In this document: positions 1 to 9,357 of the stretch, in pieces
Layout of the letters: each line of letters begins with the position of its first letter
Position numbering within the stretch: position 1 is the first letter of the stretch
From: Lachancea thermotolerans CBS 6340
Taxonomy: Eukaryota; Ascomycota; Saccharomycetes; Saccharomycetales; Saccharomycetaceae
NCBI RefSeq assembly: GCF_000142805.1
Contig: NC_013080.1
Coordinates: 124,001 to 188,000 of the forward strand
Length of the DNA: 64,000 nt
Direction: 5' to 3'
Translations under genes and position numbers: made by a program
Notes under the pieces: generated by a model
What the model was told of the DNA's origin: nothing
Seen by the model: the letters and a program-made list of their open reading frames with translations, nothing else
The model's database searches: none

Positions 1-418
1 AACCGCCGAATCTAGAGCCGGAGATATTACAGCTTGCGAAGAAATCTTCAAGAAATTTGTGCAAGAGACTAAAAATCCTAGCACTATAACAAGAGCCATT
101 CTGGACCCAATAGTCGATGCCGCTTGCGAGCAGTGTGTTGCCGAGAAATCTGCAGCTTCTCTAGAGAAAGCCCATATCTATGCCACATTCGCCAAAAAGG
201 CACAGAAAATGCTTTCTTTCCAATCCGCGTCCAAGATTATCCATACCTTGGCTTTGCTTGTGAGAAGTCTAGACGGGAAACTCTCCCCACAGCAAGACGA
301 GGCCGTCAAGAAACTTCTCGAGGACGTGCATAGCGTGAAGAACTTTTCGCCTTCTACGCGAGACCTCGAGACTTTGACCCGGCATAAAGTGTCGCTTCCT
401 GATGGCATGCAGCAGTAG
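1..418 (+). CDS. MSC6: C-terminal end of a helical protein, probably MSC6 (5' end outside window)
   Basis: The frame is open from base 2 to the TAG at 416-418, with no ATG that could begin it before residue 66, so only about the last 138 residues of a longer protein are present. What is seen is a run of amphipathic helices rich in Ala, Lys and Leu, of the kind found in alpha-helical repeat (PPR-like) proteins; no catalytic motif is visible. The name rests mainly on gene order: in S. cerevisiae the neighbour of SOG2 (YOR353C) is MSC6 (YOR354C), a mitochondrial PPR-type protein, and here the gene lies on the same strand as SOG2 with CYC3 slotted between, as expected for an unduplicated genome. 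I do not recognise the sequence independently, so another helical-repeat protein is possible. Confidence 0.45.
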   Translation, partial: TAESRAGDITACEEIFKKFVQETKNPSTITRAILDPIVDAACEQCVAEKSAASLEKAHIYATFAKKAQKMLSFQSASKIIHTLALLVRSLDGKLSPQQDEAVKKLLEDVHSVKNFSPSTRDLETLTRHKVSLPDGMQQ

Positions 419-573
419 TGGATGATCTCTGCTTGTAATTAAAATAGAAACAACTTCATCGTGTATATATTAAAATATCAAATTCCAAGTTATTTATGCG
501 CAGTAGACCATACCGCGAAGCTACATACAGGGACCGGTTTTTAAGAAAAGGCAACTAAAATACTCGCTGGCTT

Positions 574-1463
574 TCACTTCTTGTCACTACCAAAATACTC
601 TTGGATGATGGGCTCCGTCCAACGAGTGAACCTGTCCTTAGCATTGGTAAAGTTGTCCAACGCCGGACGAACGTCGAGGTTGAAGGTTGGGAGACCGTCT
701 TCGTCATCTGGACCGCCGTAAAAGTCAATAACGTAGCGAACTTGTCTAAATCCAGGATTCTTTGTGTCTGAGGAGGTGGGATCGGGCCTTAAAACCACCC
801 AGTCGTGCCTGTCAAAGGGAAGCTCCGCTGAGAACTTCGATGGGAAGAGCGTACCCAGAATGCTGAAACAGCGTGCACGCGGAGAAAGCTGTGACGGTTT
901 TCCCATAAACTGTAGTAGCTTTGGCTCCATCTCAGTCTGCTCTGAGTACTTTTTCTCCCAGTCCAAAATCTCCTGCCAGCAACCCTCGTTCAGAAAGTTG
1001 TGTACGAATACCATCGACTCAACGGCATCTTCCGGTATCTCCTCGCCCGTGTTAGGGTCGATCTTTCCCTTCCGGATCATAGCGTTATACATCTGCTGAG
1101 GAGACGGATATTCCCAGAACTCTTCTTCGCCGGGGTTTCCCTTTGGTATGGAGCTCGTTGTGCGATCTTTGGGCAGCTCTAACTTTTGCCCGATATGTTT
1201 CTCATGCGACAAGTTCTTGGGCATGTTGTTGAAGGGGTTTATTTCGTTCTGTGCATTTGAACCATGTAGTACAGGACAGCCATCCGCACCGGAGGTTACC
1301 TTTGACGTAGAATGGCCTAACGGACACTCCGAGGGTTTATCGGTGATCTTGTTTCCGCTTGTCTACATAGAAAACGTTAGTGGCCACAATAAGGTCCATT
1401 TCAAATATTAAAAGACCGTGTACATACCGAATTTTTACCTGAGTCAGCCCAAAACCAGCCCAT
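574..1463 (-). CDS. CYC3: Cytochrome c heme lyase (holocytochrome c synthase), two exons
   Basis: This enzyme attaches heme covalently to the CXXCH cysteines of apocytochrome c in the mitochondrial intermembrane space. Exon 1 is 1428-1463 (12 codons, beginning MGWFWADSG, the family's typical start) and exon 2 is 574-1362, giving 274 aa, close to the 269 aa of S. cerevisiae Cyc3. The first 40 residues of exon 2 hold two Cys-Pro heme-regulatory motifs (ECPLGH and GCPVLHG), followed by the family signatures NPFNNMP, EFWEYPSPQQMYNAM, EDAVESMV, HNFLNEGCWQEIL, PFDRHDW and YVIDFYGGPDDEDGLPTF. The N-terminal MGWFWAD and the CPV motifs favour CYC3 over its relative CYT2. If the intron is ignored, the gene seems to start at the Met codon at 1222-1224 and loses both CP motifs. 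The gene is divergent from SOG2. Confidence 0.93.
1363..1427 (-). other. Spliceosomal intron in CYC3 (65 nt)
   Basis: On the minus strand the intron begins GTATGT right after codon 12 (phase 0), has a CACTAACG branch site (complement of about 1374-1381) and ends TATGTAG just before the ACAAGCGG of exon 2. Removing it joins MGWFWADSGKNS to TSGNKIT and restores the heme-lyase N-terminus. S. cerevisiae CYC3 has no intron. Confidence 0.9.
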
Positions 1464-2136
1464 TTTAATTAGATAGTTGCTCAATGACGACCTCTTTCGA
1501 TCCGATGTCGCAAAATGATAGTCTTCGCTAAATCAATAAACTTTTCTCTTTCGATCCCCCTCTAGATCATGTGACACTACAACTTCATCTTGAGCGGATA
1601 CCAAGAAGATTGAGTTTTTCAAATATTGTGGAGAACAAAGGCAACGAACTTCAGACTGTTGACCAGATTCGGCAGTCACTGAGATTCCCGATCGACTTGC
1701 GGCGCTTGTCAAGCATAAGCAAGCGTAAGTTCTAGTGGCAAAAGATTTCATCGACAGAGGATTGATGTATGGAAAGCACGCGTGTGGCATTTGCGGGCTT
1801 GATCCTAACGCGTGCTACGAACAAGCCAAGTCTTCATTATAACACGAGCTTTTATGGATCAAATTCTAATACCGCATTAGTCTCTCATTGTAAAAGAAGT
1901 CTCTTTGTAGTTCCTTTTTCGACGGTTTCGGTACAATTGGGTGTCCAAGTACCTTGGCTCAATAGCTGACAATTTGCCTTGTTTCAACTGCGATCAACAT
2001 CTAGCGACTAGTGGGACTATTCTTACAAACCTAAGCTAAATCAAAGTGCTTCTTAGGATCAAGTATCTTGATCGAAGACTACGGATTCGTTACCCCAGTT
2101 GTTACCCGGATTCATACATGTACAGTGGAATTGCAA
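1464..2136. promoter_or_regulatory. Divergent intergenic region between CYC3 and SOG2
   Basis: About 670 bp separate the CYC3 start from the first SOG2 ATG. Several short open frames on both strands look like chance. I see no RNA gene, repeat or well-known regulatory box. The region must hold both promoters, and SOG2 transcription may begin close to 2000-2060. Confidence 0.4.
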
Positions 2137-4377
2137 ATGAACTGCCACGAGCACACCTGGTCACCTTACTCATCGCATCAACGAAACCAAGCCAAAGGGT
2201 ACGTCAGAACAGCTCTCTCCTTTGGTTTGATGGACGGGCGCGGCGACATATTGTCCAATTTGCGCCAAAATGTGGATCGCAGGAACAATCTTGCATTTCT
2301 TGCGTCCAAGCAGGTGTCGCAACGAGATCCAACGATCAAGTTAATAGATTTGGGGATCACTTCGCTGACTCAGGAAACGATTGATCTTTTGTTGTCGGTC
2401 GAGCGCCTTTCGCTGCAGAAGAACTTGCTAACTTCTTTACCGGAGGGCTTTAACAAGCTCGCGGAACTCAGGTATCTCGATTTACATGACAATAAGCTCC
2501 AGGAAATCCCAGCAACGCTGATGCAGTGCCAGCGGCTTGAGATCCTCGATCTGTCGTCGAACTACATAACACATCTACCTCACGAATACTCGCGTGTATG
2601 GTGTGAGAATATCAAGGTTCTTTCGCTCAAGAACAATAGCGTTTCCTCGATACGCGAACTTTACCCCGCCATTATGTCGTTACGAAGTCTGAAGATCCTG
2701 GAGATAGAGGGCAACCAGTTTCCGGCTGAGGAGCTCGAGCAGATTAAGAGCGAAGTGCCGCCATCCTCACTGCCGGACTCTGTTTCTCCAGACGAATACT
2801 GGTGCGTGGCCCTGCGCAAGCATTTCTCAGACAACAAGATTAGCAAGGCTGCTAAACGGAGAGGATTCATCAATGTTTCGGAGGAGCAACATCGACAAGA
2901 GGAGCTGTACAGCAACAACAAATACAATGATTACTTCAAGCGGTTGTCTGTCTTGCCAGAAGAAACAACATCACAGCGTGTGACTCAGGATGAACTAGTT
3001 GTTGCATGCCGCAAACTACTATTTAGCTTTACGGAATGTCAACAAAGTATTCGGAAGATTACGTCGTTGTGCGAGGATAAGGCGGTTGCCGTGAATTCAG
3101 TATCTCTTCTGTACAGCGTGAGATCTCATATTGACAACTTAGTTGAGCTCCTGGAACAAAGCGAGAGCCCCACTTCCGCCAAGAACGACGTGATGGTGAA
3201 GCTATGCCTTACCATAATAAGCATATTCAAACAAATTTTTGCATTGTTGCGCAAGAACTTCAAATCATTCTTTCAGGGAAATGATATTTGTTTCGCAAGG
3301 ATATTTTATATGAACATACTGTGCTCCTACACCGAAATGTACAACGCCTGGAGTCAAATTACACCTCAGGATTCCATCGCTCCTGTGAAGAAGAGGATTG
3401 CCAGGACCCATTCCTTGAGCGTTTCTCAAGGATTTAAGCATATAACACCGCGCTCCAGAAGCAACACGCTACAACGTTCGGCCACCGGGAATTCTGCACA
3501 CCCCACCACATCCCCAATTCCTCAAAGTAGTAACTTACGTTCTGCTCCTGGATCCGTCATGACGACGCCCCCTCCATCCCAAAGCAATCTGGCAGGAGAA
3601 GTCAGGGCAGCAAACGACGGTTCACCTAGCTTTAAGCCTGATCTGACGCAGCAGTCGCCGCACGCAGGTCGGAGGGCGGCCGACGTGCCGCCCCAAGCTG
3701 GCACTCCTGCTGTTCCAGTTGTCGATAACAAAATGGGGCCTGAGGATCAAGGAAGTGCTGACATTGATGCGCAACTGTATCACACTCTCAACACAGTCAT
3801 TTCAATGGTGACTGTAGTTTATTCTCAGTTGACTTCCGCAATCACGAAAAGTGCTATCGCCAGTACGAAGACAACAGAGATGTCGAGCATAACAAGTTCA
3901 ATAGCCGCCAAAATCAAAGATTTGACAGACACGTGTTTCCAATCCATGGAGCTATCAAAACTATTGAAAGGGAGGTTATCAGATGTTTCACTTGGCAAGT
4001 CCGAGGTCTTTTCCACTACGGCAGAGAAAGCAAAAACCTGGGAAAGCATAAACGCATTTTTGAAATCAATCATATCAATTCTCGCTAACACAAAAATTAT
4101 CATGAAAGATCTCCCTATATTAAACGAAGTGAGGCCCAACCTTGCATCCCTTGCTAAAATCACAAAAGATGTCACTGTAATTCTAGATTTGAGTTCTTAC
4201 AGAAGTATTTCACAGGCTGCTCAACAGCAGTCACAAGAAACTGCTACGGTAAAACAGCAGTCGCACCCTCAAGCTTCTGGGATGCTAGAAGAGAGCCACA
4301 ACCCTATACTAGTCACTCCTCTTTCGACTCCCTCTCTTGTCACAGTTCATGCATCCAACCCATTTGATCAATTTTAG
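2137..4377 (+). CDS. SOG2: Leucine-rich repeat protein of the RAM signalling network
   Basis: Sog2 is an essential component of the RAM network (Cbk1 kinase, Mob2, Kic1, Hym1, Tao3), which controls polarized growth and daughter-cell separation after cytokinesis. N-terminal leucine-rich repeats are clear at 2330-2740 (LIDLGITSL, VERLSLQKNLLTSLP, LRYLDLHDNKLQEIP, LEILDLSSNYITHLP, IKVLSLKNNSVSSI, LKILEIEGNQF). They are followed by a long helical region, a Ser/Thr/Pro-rich linker around 3390-3720 and a further conserved helical C-terminus. Neighbours fit the S. cerevisiae order SOG2-TFB6-MEK1-MNE1-CIN1. The first ATG in frame is at 2137; the next, at 2230 (MDGRGDIL), lies much closer to the LRRs and may be the true start. 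From 2137 the protein is 746 aa, against 791 aa in S. cerevisiae. Confidence 0.9.
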   Translation: MNCHEHTWSPYSSHQRNQAKGYVRTALSFGLMDGRGDILSNLRQNVDRRNNLAFLASKQVSQRDPTIKLIDLGITSLTQETIDLLLSVERLSLQKNLLTSLPEGFNKLAELRYLDLHDNKLQEIPATLMQCQRLEILDLSSNYITHLPHEYSRVWCENIKVLSLKNNSVSSIRELYPAIMSLRSLKILEIEGNQFPAEELEQIKSEVPPSSLPDSVSPDEYWCVALRKHFSDNKISKAAKRRGFINVSEEQHRQEELYSNNKYNDYFKRLSVLPEETTSQRVTQDELVVACRKLLFSFTECQQSIRKITSLCEDKAVAVNSVSLLYSVRSHIDNLVELLEQSESPTSAKNDVMVKLCLTIISIFKQIFALLRKNFKSFFQGNDICFARIFYMNILCSYTEMYNAWSQITPQDSIAPVKKRIARTHSLSVSQGFKHITPRSRSNTLQRSATGNSAHPTTSPIPQSSNLRSAPGSVMTTPPPSQSNLAGEVRAANDGSPSFKPDLTQQSPHAGRRAADVPPQAGTPAVPVVDNKMGPEDQGSADIDAQLYHTLNTVISMVTVVYSQLTSAITKSAIASTKTTEMSSITSSIAAKIKDLTDTCFQSMELSKLLKGRLSDVSLGKSEVFSTTAEKAKTWESINAFLKSIISILANTKIIMKDLPILNEVRPNLASLAKITKDVTVILDLSSYRSISQAAQQQSQETATVKQQSHPQASGMLEESHNPILVTPLSTPSLVTVHASNPFDQF

Positions 4378-4406
4378 GTAGTATGAATTCAATATTACAT
4401 AGACTT

Positions 4407-5288
4407 TTAAGCGCATCGTTCCAAAGTCTCCTCGTAAACTTTGCTAACTTCATAGTGGTACCCATGGATCTTTTGCTGTTCTAGGTACTGAGGTAATACC
4501 ATTCGCGTACGCTCTGCTATTCCACTTATTCTTACCATTTCTGTTCCGTTCATTTTGAGATTTCCAGGTATAAGACCCTCTAGGCATTTTGCAAAAACTT
4601 TGTCCAGTATCATGAGAAACTTGAAGACCTTTGCCACAGTCTTCTGCTGCTCTTCGACCTTTAGATGGGTCAAATCAAATTTTGTGAGGTAGTCTAGAAA
4701 ATCGTCAGCGACCCTGATTAGGTAGTAAGTCTGCCCGAAGTTTGTGGACCTCGTATTCGCGAATTGTCTAGCCAACATATCATCTAGGTTTTGCTTCAAA
4801 AGCAGTTCCGTGTTTGGAATCCCTTCGATGGAGTACCAAATAAAGTCAAGTAGCGATTTGAGATCCTGCAATAGAGGTGATAGCTCTCTGTAACCATTTT
4901 CTTCTGCTAGGCCCCTTGATTGCACGAACTTCCGTTGGATCTCCATCAGGCGGTCGTCGCAATAAGACACAAACTTAGACTGCTGTGACATGCTTAGCCT
5001 CCCTTGAGCTGATGAATGTGAGTCCCGAAGCCTCGTGATATTTGCAGTAGATGAAAAGGGCGAGCTTATGTTTACCTGTGGTACAAATTCATCTTTTTGG
5101 TCAAAGACTATGTCATCGTCGGTACTTGCCTCCCTCTTCAGCGAAGACCTGTCATTCTGTTGTTCGTCCTCGTTGCCATAGCCCAAGTCTAAGTCTTCAA
5201 CATCGTTTTCATCTATTTCATGGATTTCATCAACGTTAAGCTCCTCGTTGGCACCTGTGTGTTCCGGTGTGTCGGGGGTTTTTATCAT
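4407..5288 (-). CDS. TFB6: TFIIH-associated factor Tfb6
   Basis: The S. cerevisiae homolog (YOR352W) binds TFIIH and promotes release of the Ssl2 helicase from it after transcription starts. This protein has 293 aa. The first 90 residues are acidic and low in complexity (DEIHEIDENDVEDLDLGYGNEDEQ), and the rest is a helical core (LQDLKSLLDFIWYSIEGIPNTELL, TYYLIRVADDFLDYLTKFDLTHLKVEEQQ) typical of the family. It is convergent with SOG2, with only 29 bp between the stop codons, and divergent from MEK1. Identification relies on the conserved core plus exact gene order; the family has no catalytic motif to check. Confidence 0.85.
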   Translation of the reverse strand: MIKTPDTPEHTGANEELNVDEIHEIDENDVEDLDLGYGNEDEQQNDRSSLKREASTDDDIVFDQKDEFVPQVNISSPFSSTANITRLRDSHSSAQGRLSMSQQSKFVSYCDDRLMEIQRKFVQSRGLAEENGYRELSPLLQDLKSLLDFIWYSIEGIPNTELLLKQNLDDMLARQFANTRSTNFGQTYYLIRVADDFLDYLTKFDLTHLKVEEQQKTVAKVFKFLMILDKVFAKCLEGLIPGNLKMNGTEMVRISGIAERTRMVLPQYLEQQKIHGYHYEVSKVYEETLERCA

Positions 5289-5447
5289 TTTCTCTGTCAG
5301 GTTGGTTCTTCCCCATATATCCCGGACTCAAACTAGATATTTGTTACCTTAAAAATATATTAAGCAGAGAGCTTTACGTTAAGTTATTCCAACCAATATT
5401 GAAAAGGCCAAAGCAGTGGGATAACGCGAACTTGAGATCTATTTTCT
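5289..5447. promoter_or_regulatory. Short divergent promoter between TFB6 and MEK1
   Basis: This 159-bp AT-rich spacer serves a housekeeping gene and a meiotic kinase gene. I looked for the meiotic URS1 core (GGCGGC) on both strands and did not find it here, so meiosis-specific control, if kept, must use another element. Confidence 0.4.
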
Positions 5448-6974
5448 ATGGCAGTCAACACCTTTGAATCACTTCGTGGCCAGGTTTTGGGCGTTCTTGA
5501 ACCTCTTCCTGTATACAGGAATCAAGATGTTAATGAGAACTTTGCCGCCGTGCCCATTTTCAAAAACAAGCTGGTCAAAATTGGCAGAAACAGCCGCGAA
5601 TGTGACATTATATTCCCTCATCCTTCAATCTCCAGCATTCATTGTATGTTTTGGGCCATTAGATTTGACGATGATAGCGTTCCGATGCATTATGTCAAGG
5701 ACTGCTCCCTAAACGGAATTTCAATAAACGGTCTGCTGCTCAAAAGAGGACAAACATGCCTGCTTGAAGATGAAGACGTTATAGCAATTCCTAATGCATG
5801 CGAATACCGGTTTCAAGCAAAAATAAAGATGTTGACAAGCGATCTAATCGAGCAATTAGGGTTCCAAGTTAATGTCGAAAACTGGCGGCTGACATCGAAG
5901 GTTGTGGGAAGTGGAACTTTTGGGCATGTTTTGGTGGCTAATGAAAAGGCAGAGCCCACTAGACATCAACCTAGGAGTTACGCCGTCAAAATTATTAAAA
6001 TGAAGCCTAATAGGCTTGACAAAGAGGCAAAAATCCTTCTGAGATTGGATCACGTACGTTTTTCAACCTGTGAAACCGTTCTCTCGAATGGCTGATGAGA
6101 CTATCCTACTAACTAAACTTGTGATGAACAGCCCAACGTTATTAAGGTCCACATGACATTTTCAGATGATAGAAACCATCTGTACATTTTCCAAGACTTG
6201 ATTACTGGAGGAGATCTCTTTTCCTACCTCGCGAAAACTGACTGTCTGTCACCAATTCCTGAGACCGAAGCGCTAGTTATTATATTTCAAATTTTGCACG
6301 CTCTCAAATATCTCCATTCTCAGGGAGTTGTGCATCGCGACCTTAAGCTCGACAACATTCTTTTATGTACCCCGGAACCCTGCACGAGGATTGTCTTGGC
6401 GGATTTTGGCATCGCGAAAGATCTTTCTACGAAACATTCTCGAATGCACACTGTGGTTGGAACTCCAGAATACTGCGCTCCAGAAGTGGGTTTCAAGGCC
6501 GACAGAGCTGCGTACAAAGAATTCTCAAGAGCTGCGACCATGGAGCAGCACGGTTATGATGCTAAATGCGATTTATGGTCTTTGGGTGTTATTGCACATA
6601 TAATGCTTACCGGCATATCACCCTTTTATGGCGACGGTTCAGAAGCCAGCATTATATGCAATGCCAAAATTGGAAATCTTGACATGAGTACCAAGCAATG
6701 GACCAAGGTTTCTGAACACGCAAAAAGCTTTGTTCGTAGCCTGCTTGAGACAAATGTCACGAAACGCCTAGATAGCAGCCGCAGTTTCCAACACCCTTGG
6801 ATAGCCAAACACAAAGGTCACTTGGAGAAAATATACCAGAAGAAGATCATACCCGATTCTGAACCCAGACAGAGCTTCGAGGAGACGAACTGGAAAAGAA
6901 AGCTGCCAAAAAGCGTTAAACTCTCGCCAACTTCTGTTATGAATAAAAAGGCGAGAAAATTAGAACTGTCTTAA
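5448..6974 (+). CDS. MEK1: Meiosis-specific FHA-domain protein kinase Mek1, two exons
   Basis: Mek1 acts at the meiotic chromosome axis, where its FHA domain binds phosphorylated Hop1 and its kinase activity pushes recombination towards the homolog. Exons are 5448-6053 and 6132-6974, giving 482 aa (S. cerevisiae 497). The FHA domain spans about residues 38-115, with IGRNSRECDI and the SSIHC motif. The kinase domain runs from the glycine loop GSGTFGHV (154-161), through catalytic Lys181 (YAVKIIK), HRD at 270-272, DFG at 293-295 and the activation segment up to the APE motif near 318. The C-terminus is basic. Without splicing, the kinase domain is split between two frames. The gene sits between TFB6 and MNE1 exactly as in S. 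cerevisiae. Confidence 0.93.
6054..6131 (+). other. Spliceosomal intron in MEK1 (78 nt)
   Basis: The intron begins GTACGT after Asp-His codons 201-202 (phase 0), has a perfect TACTAAC branch site at 6107-6113 and ends AACAG at 6131, 18 nt past the branch box. Joining the exons gives RLDH-PNVIKVHMTF, the expected start of kinase beta-strand 4. S. cerevisiae MEK1 is, to my knowledge, intronless. Confidence 0.93.
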
Positions 6975-7434
6975 AACGGGTAAAACATACATGTCTCCAC
7001 ACTGTTTGCTTTTGGCTAACGATCAGCAACGTGCTCCAGGCGAAACTGGCATGTCCGCTCCCAGCCCGTTCTTTTCAACAAACAGAGTTGAGGCAAGGTA
7101 ATAATGGTTGTTCCAATTGAATGCGTAGGTCCTGAACACACTTTGACTTAGTGTTGGCTTCAACGTGACAATTTAAGTTGATGTTTGGGAGTCTCTGTTA
7201 TCAAGCAGTAACTTTTCGGGCAAGACAGCCAATTCCACGAAATGACCACCAGGGATAAAAGTGGAGCAACGTCTGCGAATCTTGTTACATCACGTTGTTC
7301 TCTAAAGACTCGCTCATAAATGCTATTTTCTAACGTCGCATCCTTGCACACGGTAATGAATTATTTTCATCTAGCAATATTAGCGAAGCGAGATCCAACT
7401 TACATCAACCGCGCTGGATACATACGATGTATAA
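6975..7434. other. Intergenic region between MEK1 and MNE1
   Basis: These 460 bp lie between two tandem plus-strand genes and should hold the MEK1 3' end and the MNE1 promoter. I see no RNA gene, repeat or convincing regulatory motif. Confidence 0.4.
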
Positions 7435-9357
7435 ATGCTAAAAAAGAAGGGAGCCCCATTATCTCTGCAAAACTTTGCAGCTAAGATTTTAGGAGGTGAC
7501 AAACTGGTTAAACAGTTGGAAAATGGTTCTCTGAAAACCGCCTCTACGAAGGCGCTGTCGCGCAGCGACGTTTGGTTGAGGGAGGCTTTAGTAAATACAG
7601 CCACTACGCGGAGATCTTACACGTTGCCGCACAGCGGAGCGATTTATCCTAGTAGATCCATTGATGTCTCTTTAAATGTTATTCTTAGCACGCTGCGGCG
7701 ACTCCGTTTTGCTAACGATGCGGGGGGGTACTTCATCCTTTTGAACCGAATAAAATCAAGTAGAGTTAGGTGGGTCTCCAGCTCGGGAAAGCCTATAGCG
7801 GGGAACGTGCCCGTTGAATTATACCGGGAAGTTTCCCACATGTTGCGCGCAAAATCTAGTGGCTTTCAACGAGAAGAGCTTGTGTGCCTGGCAAAGTTTA
7901 CGTTAAAACTACTGAGAGACTATAATGAGATTGTTGCGTTTCGAAGACCGCTGAAACCTGACAAGATTTTTTTAAGGAACTGTGCAGACATCGTCACACG
8001 TCTCGGGTCTATGACCTTTTTGAATGCCTTCAACAATCTGATTGAACATGAAGACATAAAGGTTTACGCAATGATTTCTTTCTATCTGCAAACCAAGCAG
8101 ATAGCACATCTGGTTCAATTCTTAGAATCAAGCAATTTGGGCAGAGATTCACTGGGCCTTGAGTTAGCCTCGTCTCTCCTCCTTCACTGCATCCGCGAGT
8201 TTGTGACGCTTGGCTTGGAAGATATTGCTTGTTCAACACTGGAGCTTCTGCTTAAAAAGTGCGCTCTAGACCTTGAAAAGCCTTTAAATGACGTGAAGCT
8301 CATTGCTGAAAAGTTTGGAGCCTTTAAAGTGCAACTGGCAATAAACAAAGCAAATGATCCTGAACTTCGCAGCGCCTTTGTCCCCTGGAAAACGTTCCAA
8401 AAGGATCTCTCTTTCAAAGACTACATCAACTTATTTGATGAATCGGAAATTGATTTTTACAATGAAACAGCCTCAATGGAGTTTCTATCCAGTAAGTTGC
8501 CTCATCACCGCATGGCACTAGAGGGCTGGTATCACTTGTTTGAGGAAACCCGGCCTCATCCTACGGCATCGGCTTCACTCAAAGCATTTCACTTTAATAC
8601 CATTCTCTCAACTGTGGCTTCGACAGGATCATTAGGCCTGGTGACGCTTTTCTGGCGCCATTCAATAGTCAAACTTGGCCTAACGGAGGATTTCCTGAAT
8701 TCTCACAACCTAATATCCTCAAGAAATTGCGGCGGCTTTCATGTTATTCTCCGGTCAGTGGGGAAATCGTCCTCTGCAAAGCTTGCTGGCTACCAACTTT
8801 TCAATTTTTTAAAGCACGACTTCAAAAAATTGACCTCTAACCATGGTGTCGCAACGTTCAATTTAACGAACAAAGACTATTTCTATTTGATGCAGAGTGC
8901 AACTCGGGGCCCTAATGTCTCTTCTGTCTACTTTTACCTTTTCCATCATTTACTTGATGCTGGGGACACTTGTTTTAGCTTCGGGAAAGACGGATCACCT
9001 TCCTGGCAGCCAGGAGAGCCCATTTTATCGTTGATCAAAAGCAAATTCTCAAAAGATTGGCACCTTACAGGTGTGGGGAAAATTGTTGAACGTGTGGGAA
9101 CGTGGTACAAAAATGAAAAGGATCGTGGCGTCTACTCTTCCCACATACAGAAGGATGTTCTTGTGGATATATTTGGGCCTCATTTCATTCAGGAATTGTC
9201 CCCAAAGACTTTGTTACAGCTGGAATCTGATTCAAATAATGCAATGGATGCAAAATCATCAAGTGTTTACTCTCTTATTGCCGACTGTGAAAATACAGAA
9301 CGTATAAAGGAGACACTGGGGCATTTAACACAATCCATAAAGGGAAAACTTGATTAG
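7435..9357 (+). CDS. MNE1: Mitochondrial protein Mne1 (COX1 intron splicing)
   Basis: Mne1 in S. cerevisiae is a mitochondrial matrix protein needed for splicing of group I intron aI5-beta from COX1 RNA. The protein here is 640 aa (S. cerevisiae 663). The first 60 residues are rich in Lys/Arg/Ser and poor in acid, fitting a mitochondrial presequence; the rest is alpha-helical with no recognisable catalytic motif. The call rests on size, the presequence and exact position between MEK1 and CIN1. The TAG stop at 9355-9357 overlaps the stop codon of convergent CIN1. Confidence 0.8.
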   Translation: MLKKKGAPLSLQNFAAKILGGDKLVKQLENGSLKTASTKALSRSDVWLREALVNTATTRRSYTLPHSGAIYPSRSIDVSLNVILSTLRRLRFANDAGGYFILLNRIKSSRVRWVSSSGKPIAGNVPVELYREVSHMLRAKSSGFQREELVCLAKFTLKLLRDYNEIVAFRRPLKPDKIFLRNCADIVTRLGSMTFLNAFNNLIEHEDIKVYAMISFYLQTKQIAHLVQFLESSNLGRDSLGLELASSLLLHCIREFVTLGLEDIACSTLELLLKKCALDLEKPLNDVKLIAEKFGAFKVQLAINKANDPELRSAFVPWKTFQKDLSFKDYINLFDESEIDFYNETASMEFLSSKLPHHRMALEGWYHLFEETRPHPTASASLKAFHFNTILSTVASTGSLGLVTLFWRHSIVKLGLTEDFLNSHNLISSRNCGGFHVILRSVGKSSSAKLAGYQLFNFLKHDFKKLTSNHGVATFNLTNKDYFYLMQSATRGPNVSSVYFYLFHHLLDAGDTCFSFGKDGSPSWQPGEPILSLIKSKFSKDWHLTGVGKIVERVGTWYKNEKDRGVYSSHIQKDVLVDIFGPHFIQELSPKTLLQLESDSNNAMDAKSSSVYSLIADCENTERIKETLGHLTQSIKGKLD

